Shown here: piece by piece, positions 1 to 4,332 of the stretch
How positions within the stretch are numbered: position 1 is the stretch's first letter
How the letters are laid out: every line of letters begins with the position of its first letter
Assembly: GCA_001801495.1 (NCBI GenBank)
Contig: MGXW01000049.1
Location: 1 to 6,739 of the forward strand
Direction of reading: 5' to 3'
Source of the DNA: Gammaproteobacteria bacterium RIFCSPHIGHO2_12_FULL_37_34
Lineage (GTDB): Bacteria; Pseudomonadota; Gammaproteobacteria; DSM-16500
Length of the DNA: 6,739 nucleotides
Position numbers and translations under genes: made by a program
The notes under the pieces: model-generated
What the model was told of the DNA's origin: nothing
What the model saw: only the letters and a program-made list of their open reading frames with translations
The model's database searches: none

Positions 1-1161
1 AAATTCACTTGCGATCTAGATGCTATTCCTGAAGGCACAGTTGTATTCCCACACCTTCCATTGATGCGAGTCCAAGGCCCCTTACTTCAATGTCAGTTGC
101 TCGAAACACCATTGCTTACCATTATTAATTTTCAAACATTAATTGCCACAAAAGCTTCTCGTGTGTGCCGTGCAGCTTGCGGTGAACCCGTTATCGAATT
201 TGGTATGCGTCGTGCGCAAGGTCCTGATGGCGCATTATCCGCAAGTCGCGCAGCTTATATTGGCGGTTGCATTGCCACATCTAACACATTAGCCGGTAAA
301 TTATTTGACATCCCCGTGCGCGGAACACATGCACATAGTTGGGTCACAGCCTTTCCTGATGAGGCAACTGCATTCAAAGCTTATGCAGATGTCATGCCAC
401 ACAATTGTGTATTGTTAGTCGATACGTATCATACACTTGATGGAGTAAAACGTGCGATTGAAATTGGCCGTCATTTACGATCTCAGGGGGATGATTTATT
501 AGCCATTCGGCTTGATTCAGGAAATTTAGCTACATTGAGTATTCAAGCCAGAAAATTATTAGATCAAGCTGGATTCAAAAAAACAGGCATTCTAGCAAGT
601 AACTCGCTAGATGAATACATCATTCAGGATCTTAAACAACAAGGTGCGATGATTTCATCATGGGGGGTAGGAACTCATTTAGCAACTAGCTATGATCAAC
701 CCGCATTAGATGGTGTTTATAAATTATCAGCGTTACGTGATCAACAAGGCCACTGGCAATATAAATTAAAACTATCAGAAGATATGATTAAAGTTTCCAA
801 CCCTGGTCGCCATCAAGTCAGACGATTTTTTTATAATGATCACTATATCATGGATGTTATTTATGATTTAACGCTAGGTATATCTGATACACCACAAGCC
901 ATGGAGTTAGAGCCTAAAAATATTAAAAATTTAGATCATACCGATGGGTTTGTTGATTTACTTCAACCTATTTTTCGACAAGGCACCTACGTACAAACAC
1001 CGATTACTATTCATGCTATTCGTGAAAAAGCAATGACCGAAGTGGATTTTTTTTATCGCACATATAACGACAAACATTACCCCGTTGGGTTAGAAAAAAA
1101 TTTATACGATTTAAAAATGGACTTGGTTAAAACATTAAAACACAAAGCGCATGTGACGTGA
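1..1161 (+). CDS. pncB: Nicotinate phosphoribosyltransferase, 5' end cut off by the window edge
   Basis: NAPRTase (EC 6.3.4.21) joins nicotinate to PRPP with ATP hydrolysis to give nicotinate mononucleotide, the entry step of the Preiss-Handler NAD salvage route, in the cytoplasm. The frame is open from base 1, so the TTG and ATG at 61-66 are internal codons and not the start. 386 codons are visible before TGA; roughly the first 100 residues of the family are missing. Recognisable blocks are FGMRRAQGPDG (about 187-237), GTHAHSWV (about 325-348; its second His, codon 334-336, aligns with the phosphorylated His of the family), AIRLDSGNLATLS (about 505-543), ILASNSLDEY and WGVGTHLATS (about 589-690). 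These match the NAPRT branch that includes the human enzyme. The gene converges on the toxin-antitoxin operon with a 44-bp gap. It appears intact to its stop. Upstream genes and its promoter are outside the window. Confidence 0.93.
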   Translation, partial: KFTCDLDAIPEGTVVFPHLPLMRVQGPLLQCQLLETPLLTIINFQTLIATKASRVCRAACGEPVIEFGMRRAQGPDGALSASRAAYIGGCIATSNTLAGKLFDIPVRGTHAHSWVTAFPDEATAFKAYADVMPHNCVLLVDTYHTLDGVKRAIEIGRHLRSQGDDLLAIRLDSGNLATLSIQARKLLDQAGFKKTGILASNSLDEYIIQDLKQQGAMISSWGVGTHLATSYDQPALDGVYKLSALRDQQGHWQYKLKLSEDMIKVSNPGRHQVRRFFYNDHYIMDVIYDLTLGISDTPQAMELEPKNIKNLDHTDGFVDLLQPIFRQGTYVQTPITIHAIREKAMTEVDFFYRTYNDKHYPVGLEKNLYDLKMDLVKTLKHKAHVT

Positions 1162-1171
1162 ACCTCAACTC

Positions 1172-1199
1172 GACATAAGCCATTTTGAACAGGCTTGTC
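1172..1199. terminator. Weak imperfect hairpin between convergent genes
   Basis: GACA-TA-AGCC (1172-1181) can pair with GGCTTGTC (1192-1199) across a 10-nt loop, with a 2-nt bulge in the left arm. It lies in the 44-bp gap between the ends of pncB and the antitoxin gene, the expected place for a shared terminator. There is no clear U-tract on either strand, so a Rho-independent terminator is only a possibility. Confidence 0.25.
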
Positions 1200-1205
1200 C
1201 TATTA

Positions 1206-1598
1206 TCACTCAAGAAAATAGCGATAATTCGTTCCAAAAACCTTCTCAATTCTCTTAGCAAGAATCTTCCCGATTGGTCTGTGCCCATTTTCCATATTAG
1301 ATAAATTTGCCTGTGTAATATTGATTTTTTTAGAAAAAGAAACTTGCGATAACCCTTCACGCAATCTTAAACCCTTCAATAAAGCACCAGCTCTAGTATA
1401 TTTTTTTTCAAGTTTTTCAAATATGCTTTTAATAGACGCTAATGGTTTTTTTCGTTTTCTTTTATCTTCTTCTACGACATATTTATCAGCAATATTTTTA
1501 GGAATAGCATAGATCGTATGTCTGTGAGTTATATATAACGTCGATCCGTGACCGTGACTATGTACGCTAATATGGTGCTTTTTCATGTGTCCCGACAT
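1206..1598 (-). CDS. XRE-family (HigA-like) antitoxin with histidine-rich N-terminus
   Basis: Predicted 130-residue antitoxin of a type II toxin-antitoxin pair: it should bind and neutralise the RelE-like toxin encoded just upstream and repress their shared promoter. Three regions are visible. Residues 1-27 carry eight histidines (4, 8, 9, 13, 15, 17, 25, 27), including HSHGHG. A charged linker (about 43-66) contains EEDKRKRKKP. Residues about 77-122 form a Cro/CI-type helix-turn-helix (LREGLSQVSFSKKI, then ITQANLSNMENGHRP). The ATG at 1598 was chosen because GAGGTG (1608-1603) lies 4 nt upstream; a TTG at 1610 overlaps that site, and an ATG at 1586 is too far from it. The gene overlaps the toxin by 32 bp in another frame, so translation is probably coupled. 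Toxin-first order is that of HigBA. The antitoxin role is inferred from the HTH domain and this context. Confidence 0.82.
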   Translation of the reverse strand: MSGHMKKHHISVHSHGHGSTLYITHRHTIYAIPKNIADKYVVEEDKRKRKKPLASIKSIFEKLEKKYTRAGALLKGLRLREGLSQVSFSKKINITQANLSNMENGHRPIGKILAKRIEKVFGTNYRYFLE

Positions 1599-1863
1599 AA
1601 TACACCTCAATTATCTTACGTTTTTTATCTATTACTTCCCAACAACAAACATATGTAGGTTTGCCTTTTTGTAAATGACAATGCCGTTTATCACTCCCTT
1701 TTTTACCATATAATTTTCCATAATTAGGCCAACCTAAAGCTGCAGGACCTTTACTAACTAAATCCATAAACAAGAAGCGTAATTGAAGTATAACGCTCTC
1801 GCTTAATTTTTCAGCTTGCTTATCAACAACCTTCGTTGATCTAACAGACCAATTGATATTCAT
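1567..1863 (-). CDS. RelE/HigB-like toxin (predicted mRNA interferase)
   Basis: A 98-residue basic protein of the RelE/ParE superfamily. Members with this C-terminus are usually annotated as cytotoxic translational repressors that cut mRNA on the ribosome. The start has INWSVRSTKVVDKQ, then a helical stretch (about 15-38), then the strand-rich core with GKLYGKKGSDKRHCHLQKG and PTYVCCWEVIDKK, ending in IEVYYVGTHEKAPY. The basic and His residues of the core and the terminal Tyr are candidate catalytic or RNA-contacting positions by family analogy. Length is normal for the superfamily and no break is seen. The ATG at 1863 has no good Shine-Dalgarno sequence, only AT-rich sequence, so translation may be weak or the leader very short. 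Its last 11 codons overlap the antitoxin gene. mRNA-cleaving RelE/HigB activity is more likely than ParE-type gyrase poisoning, but this is not proved by sequence. Confidence 0.82.
   Translation of the reverse strand: MNINWSVRSTKVVDKQAEKLSESVILQLRFLFMDLVSKGPAALGWPNYGKLYGKKGSDKRHCHLQKGKPTYVCCWEVIDKKRKIIEVYYVGTHEKAPY
1603..1608 (-). promoter_or_regulatory. Ribosome binding site of the antitoxin, inside the toxin gene
   Basis: GAGGTG on the minus strand, 4 nt before the ATG at 1598. It is embedded in the toxin codons for Glu-Val of IEVYY. It decides the antitoxin start and implies that ribosomes finishing the toxin re-initiate on the antitoxin. Confidence 0.6.
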
Positions 1864-1912
1864 ATTATATATCTTTATTTGATATATATCTAATTATGAT
1901 ATAAACGTGATT
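1864..1912 (-). promoter_or_regulatory. AT-rich promoter/operator region of the toxin-antitoxin operon
   Basis: The 49 bp before the toxin ATG hold two ATATC...GATAT dyads. One is ATATATC (1867-1873) with GATATAT (1881-1887) across 7 bp. The other is ATATC (1886-1890) with GATAT (1898-1902) across 7 bp. Their centres are 17 bp apart, and the 10-bp palindrome GATATATATC (1881-1890) joins them. This arrangement suits a dimeric HTH antitoxin acting as autorepressor. Possible -10 boxes on the minus strand are CATAAT (1898-1893) and TATAAT (1869-1864); the latter abuts the ATG and would give an almost leaderless mRNA. No good -35 box is seen. Low sequence complexity makes chance dyads possible. 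Confidence 0.45.
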
Positions 1913-2011
1913 TTAATGCCATAATGTTTTACCGATTCCACGAGGCCCAAATAGGAAAACACTGCTTTTTTGATCTGGATTTATTTTAAGTAACCTATTG
2001 TATATTTTCAT
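1913..2011 (-). pseudogene. N-terminal remnant of an AAA/DUF4143-type ATPase with Walker A motif
   Basis: A 32-codon ORF, ATG at 2011 to TAA at 1913. It contains KSSVFLFGPRGIGKTLW, which is the typical start of the AAA_14/DUF4143 ATP-binding proteins (FLFGPRGTGKTT type), usually about 350-450 residues long. GPRGIGKT is a full Walker A motif (residues 23-30). Nothing after it resembles Walker B or the C-terminal domain. Shifting frame just after the TGG codon (1921-1919) gives LKSRLYHN, a stop, then IYIK down to about 1878, which resembles the family's continuation (W/LLK...L...YID). The remnant therefore seems to run through the toxin-antitoxin promoter region before homology ends. It is most likely a dead stump left by deletion or by arrival of the toxin-antitoxin genes. 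A functional 32-residue peptide is unlikely. Confidence 0.65.
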
Positions 2012-2044
2012 ATTATTCGGACAAAACAGAAAATGTCACGTGCT

Positions 2045-2079
2045 TTTATGTATTTTGGCATAAAATGTGCCAAAATACA
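2045..2079 (-). promoter_or_regulatory. Perfect 12-bp dyad with embedded promoter-like boxes
   Basis: TGTATTTTGGCA (2049-2060) and TGCCAAAATACA (2068-2079) form a perfect inverted repeat around a 7-nt loop. On the minus strand TTGGCA (2073-2068), a 17-bp spacer and CATAAA (2050-2045) read as -35 and -10 boxes, which would place a transcript start about 25-30 nt before the ATG of the ATPase remnant. The dyad lies 18 bp past the stop of the aldo/keto reductase gene, but no T-run follows on that strand, so an operator/promoter is preferred over an intrinsic terminator. Confidence 0.45.
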
Positions 2080-2096
2080 ATGCGATTTGTCCCGCG

Positions 2097-2873
2097 CTAA
2101 GCCAAATTACAATTTACATTCTCTCTTACATGCAGCGGATTAATCGACCCAATGATGACGCTACTCACCCCGGGTTCAGCTAAAATAAACTGTAAAGAAT
2201 CCTTGACCGGATGTTGCGAATGTATATGTTGCAAATGCCCGCTTACTAAACCTTTTTTAACAAAAATCCCTTTTTGTTGTTGATTGGCTTCTCGAATAAT
2301 TTTTTGCTCTTCCAAATGCAAAAGGTTATACGTCACCATGGCAACATCTGCATGCTTTACCGTCAACAAACCACCCGCTATTGTTTTAGTTGACATACCA
2401 AACACTCGGATTTTGCCACTCTTTTTTAATTTCGAAAGTGTAACAAAAACGTGTTCTTGCTCAATTAAGCGAACATCATCTCCGTTTGAGTGCACTAATA
2501 CCACATCAAGATAATCCGTTTGCAACCGCTGCAAACTTCTCTCCACGCTATGCACTATACCTTGCTCAGAAAAATCAAATTGTGATACGCCATCATGAAA
2601 TGCTTCACCGACTTTTGTCGAGATCACCCAATCTAGTCGCCTGCCTTGCAGCAATTTTCCTATTCGCTCTTCACTAATGCCATAAGCTGGGGCAGTATCA
2701 ATTAAGTTCACCCCTAAATCATATGCTTCATGAAGCAAACATTCTAATACTTGATCAGTCGGTAGTTGAAACGCTGCTGGATAGGTTACACCTTCATTGC
2801 GACCAAACTTAACTGTACCTAGTCCGATGACACTCACTTCAATACCACTTTGCCCTAAGCAACGTTTTTGCAA
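2097..2873 (-). CDS. Aldo/keto reductase
   Basis: NAD(P)H-dependent oxidoreductase with the AKR (alpha/beta)8 barrel, cytoplasmic, acting on a carbonyl or alcohol substrate that cannot be told from sequence. Counting from the TTG at 2873, the AKR catalytic tetrad is complete: Asp59 and Tyr64 (NLIDTAPAYG), Lys87 (VISTKVG) and His128 (DVVLVHSNG). GKIRVFGMSTK and the end SSVIIGSINPLHVREN supply the usual cofactor-side loops. At 258 residues it is a little shorter than most family members (about 280-320). TTG 2873 was chosen because GGGAGG (2886-2881) stands 7 nt before it and homology begins there (QKRCLGQSGIEVSVIGLGT). An in-frame ATG further upstream at 2918 would add residues encoded inside the oxidoreductase gene. 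The gene overlaps the upstream FAD oxidoreductase by 19 bp, so the two are almost certainly one operon and may act in one pathway. Confidence 0.88.
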   Translation of the reverse strand: MQKRCLGQSGIEVSVIGLGTVKFGRNEGVTYPAAFQLPTDQVLECLLHEAYDLGVNLIDTAPAYGISEERIGKLLQGRRLDWVISTKVGEAFHDGVSQFDFSEQGIVHSVERSLQRLQTDYLDVVLVHSNGDDVRLIEQEHVFVTLSKLKKSGKIRVFGMSTKTIAGGLLTVKHADVAMVTYNLLHLEEQKIIREANQQQKGIFVKKGLVSGHLQHIHSQHPVKDSLQFILAEPGVSSVIIGSINPLHVRENVNCNLA

Positions 2874-4069
2874 AATGCATCCTCCCAAATTGGCCTTGCA
2901 AGTGGTGGAATAGGCCACGAACGCAATTCACGTGTATCAAAAATTTTTGGTTGCAGATGCATTGCTTGTATGTCTTCAAGAATGTCTTGTGCTAATTTGG
3001 GCGCTAGAGCTAATTTAGTTGGCCAAGCAATCGTTATATTGTGAATGGTTTTGATAAATGACGTTTCTGGTTTAATCCCATTTTTTTGCCATGGTTCTGC
3101 GCGATCAATCATCAATGTTGCAAACACTGCTTCTGAAAAATCTAACCAGGGAAATAAAGCCTTTAATTCCTCACGCGCTGCTTTTATTTGCGCCTGAGTA
3201 TCTCGTGTTACACCATCCTCAGCAAGCTGCCCACCCACATACCAAATGGTACTGCCATCTTGAGTGCGATGCGTTGTAATCGTCATTCTGGGACGAGGTC
3301 CAAACCCTAAACAATGTGCATATAGCGGATAATCAAATGGTGTTTTGACCAATACCATATGTAATGGTCGGCGTTGCATGGCTACTTCTTGCGATTTTAA
3401 TTTATGAATAATGATTTCATTACCCACACCTGCAGTAAAAACAAAATGCTGAGCCGTAATTTCTATTGATTTACCTGCCATATATACGGTTGCAGAAACT
3501 AAATGTCCTTGATCATCACACGTTAACTCTTCACCGCATAAAGGTTCAATTTTGAAAATAACATCTTGATTCACTTTAACTAATTCACGTATTAACAGAG
3601 TAACATCAATCACCATTTCATCTAATGAAAATACTTCTCCCTTAAAAGCTGGGTGTTGGAATACTGTAGGATAATTTTCTTTGGAAAGAGATTCTACTTT
3701 GTTAGTTAATGCGAGATTAGCAAATAACCCGGCTAATTTAGAAGTAAATTTATGTTGCGACCACAGATAATGTTGTGCAGAAAGAATAGGAACATGACTC
3801 AAATCAATCTCGCCTTTCCCTTGCAAACATTGTTTCCAAATGTGTGGCATTTCTTGCATGGCATAAGCATCGCGAGTGAATGTTCCTTGCAAAACATATT
3901 TCATTCCGCCATGAATAATGCCTTGTGCTTTATGCGTTTGCCCACCCCCAAGATAACCTGATTCAAGTAGAATCACAGAAAGACCAGATTGGCGCAAACG
4001 ATTTAATAGCCATAAGCCAGCAATTCCACCGCCAAAAATAACAATATCCGCTGAAGCGGTTTTTTTCAT
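2855..4069 (-). CDS. FAD-dependent oxidoreductase (DAO family)
   Basis: A 404-residue flavoprotein of the D-amino-acid oxidase/glycerol-3-phosphate dehydrogenase superfamily. The N-terminus is a Rossmann FAD-binding fold: IVIFGGGIAGLW (GGGIAG at 13-18) and the ribose-binding Glu36 in SVILLES. Then comes GGGQTHKAQGIIHGGMKY (41-58), similar to the second FAD-contacting region of GlpD/L-2-hydroxyglutarate oxidase-like proteins. A late Gly-containing strand (HFVFTAGVGNEI, about 208-219) is the usual third FAD site. No signal peptide or membrane segment is evident. The ATG at 4069 has GAGGA 4 nt upstream (4078-4074). It is the first gene of a minus-strand pair with the aldo/keto reductase, whose ribosome binding site lies inside its final codons. 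The substrate is unknown; superfamily members oxidise amino acids, 2-hydroxy acids or glycerol phosphate. The upstream region separating it from mnmG carries a MITE-like insertion. Confidence 0.85.
   Translation of the reverse strand: MKKTASADIVIFGGGIAGLWLLNRLRQSGLSVILLESGYLGGGQTHKAQGIIHGGMKYVLQGTFTRDAYAMQEMPHIWKQCLQGKGEIDLSHVPILSAQHYLWSQHKFTSKLAGLFANLALTNKVESLSKENYPTVFQHPAFKGEVFSLDEMVIDVTLLIRELVKVNQDVIFKIEPLCGEELTCDDQGHLVSATVYMAGKSIEITAQHFVFTAGVGNEIIIHKLKSQEVAMQRRPLHMVLVKTPFDYPLYAHCLGFGPRPRMTITTHRTQDGSTIWYVGGQLAEDGVTRDTQAQIKAAREELKALFPWLDFSEAVFATLMIDRAEPWQKNGIKPETSFIKTIHNITIAWPTKLALAPKLAQDILEDIQAMHLQPKIFDTRELRSWPIPPLARPIWEDAFCKNVA
2881..2886 (-). promoter_or_regulatory. Strong ribosome binding site that fixes a TTG start for the aldo/keto reductase
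   Basis: GGGAGG on the minus strand, followed by 7 nt and TTG at 2873. It lies inside the last codons of the FAD oxidoreductase. An ATG directly after it (2880) is in the oxidoreductase frame and is not a usable start for the reductase. Confidence 0.65.
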
Positions 4070-4100
4070 ATCTTCCTCATATAAAGGCTACTTTCAGAAT

Positions 4101-4109
4101 AAGAATTTT
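4101..4109 (+). repeat. Left copy of 9-bp direct repeat (candidate target-site duplication)
   Basis: AAGAATTTT, repeated exactly at 4274-4282. The two copies lie 5 nt outside the matched ends of the palindrome-rich block, symmetrically on both sides. Confidence 0.6.
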
Positions 4110-4110
4110 C

Positions 4111-4141
4111 AGGAATTCCCGCTAAGAACGCGGGAATTCCT
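4111..4141. repeat. Palindrome 1: 12-bp perfect inverted repeat
   Basis: AGGAATTCCCGC (4111-4122) pairs with GCGGGAATTCCT (4130-4141) across the loop TAAGAAC. The left arm overlaps the left end of the MITE-like element. Confidence 0.85.
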
Positions 4142-4160
4142 TCGATTGTTTATATGCTGC

Positions 4161-4203
4161 GCACAAGCCTTGCCCCGGACTAAATCCGGGGCAAGGCTTG
4201 TGC
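4161..4203. repeat. Palindrome 2: 19-bp perfect inverted repeat, G+C-rich
   Basis: Arms at 4161-4179 and 4185-4203 pair without mismatch across the 5-nt loop CTAAA; 13 of 19 arm positions are G or C, unlike the AT-rich surroundings. As RNA or cruciform DNA this would be very stable. No T-run follows on either strand, which argues against an intrinsic terminator, and neither neighbouring gene ends here. Confidence 0.9.
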
Positions 4204-4208
4204 TTGCA

Positions 4209-4242
4209 CTTAGAGGGGAGAATCGCGGTTCTCCCCTCTAAG
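4209..4242. repeat. Palindrome 3: 14-bp perfect inverted repeat
   Basis: CTTAGAGGGGAGAA (4209-4222) pairs with TTCTCCCCTCTAAG (4229-4242) around the loop TCGCGG. It is only 5 bp from palindrome 2. The sequence ATCGCGGTT, which spans its loop, recurs at 4251-4259 near the right end of the element. Confidence 0.88.
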
Positions 4243-4273
4243 AACACCCCATCGCGGTTAGCGGGAATCACTA

Positions 4274-4282
4274 AAGAATTTT
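4274..4282 (+). repeat. Right copy of 9-bp direct repeat (candidate target-site duplication)
   Basis: AAGAATTTT, identical to 4101-4109. Its final T residues overlap the proposed -35 box of mnmG, so the downstream promoter would have stayed whole after the insertion. Confidence 0.6.
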
Positions 4283-4309
4283 ACTCCTATTGCAAGAAAA
4301 TAGTAAAAT
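4280..4309 (+). promoter_or_regulatory. Candidate promoter of the mnmG-rsmG operon
   Basis: TTTACT (4280-4285), an 18-bp spacer and TAAAAT (4304-4309) match the sigma-70 boxes at 4 and 5 of 6 positions. The predicted transcript would start near 4316, giving a leader of only about 17 nt before the ATG at 4333. The region is AT-rich, so other promoters are possible. Confidence 0.35.
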
Positions 4310-4332
4310 AGCTGTTTTTGACTGGTTTACTC

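Larger units (their letters stand above)
4110..4273. mobile_element. MITE-like 164-bp element with nested palindromes
   Basis: The block is bounded by 9-bp direct repeats. Its two 17-bp ends, read inward, agree at 13 of 17 positions, with an uninterrupted core ATTCCCGCTAA (4115-4125) and its complement (4258-4268). Inside are three perfect palindromes (4111-4141, 4161-4203, 4209-4242) and short direct repeats CTAAGAAC (4122-4129, 4238-4245) and ATCGCGGTT (4222-4230, 4251-4259). The G+C-rich stretches contrast with the AT-rich flanks. There is no coding capacity, so any mobility would need a transposase encoded elsewhere. Before insertion, the gap between the two divergent genes would have been about 90 bp. 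A cluster of REP/BIME-like palindromes is the alternative reading. Confidence 0.6.

Noticed and set aside
61..66. TTG/ATG as start of the nicotinate phosphoribosyltransferase
   Set aside because: The frame stays open to base 1, and the residues before it (EGTVVFPHLPL) continue family-like sequence, so this is the middle of a gene cut by the window edge.
1127..1360. 77-residue open frame on the minus strand over the pncB/antitoxin junction
   Set aside because: It overlaps the antitoxin gene and the end of pncB, has no recognisable motif, and looks like a chance frame in AT-rich DNA.
2284..2677. Plus-strand open frames opposite the aldo/keto reductase
   Set aside because: The minus-strand frame has a complete AKR catalytic tetrad; the plus-strand translations show nothing recognisable.
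4111..4242. The three palindromes as Rho-independent terminators
   Set aside because: No T-runs follow the arms on either strand, and both flanking genes begin rather than end at this gap.
4318..4332. TTG at 4318 as mnmG start
   Set aside because: It adds five residues (MTGLL) with no better ribosome binding site, and the ATG at 4333 already gives the normal distance to the FAD motif. It is not excluded by experiment.
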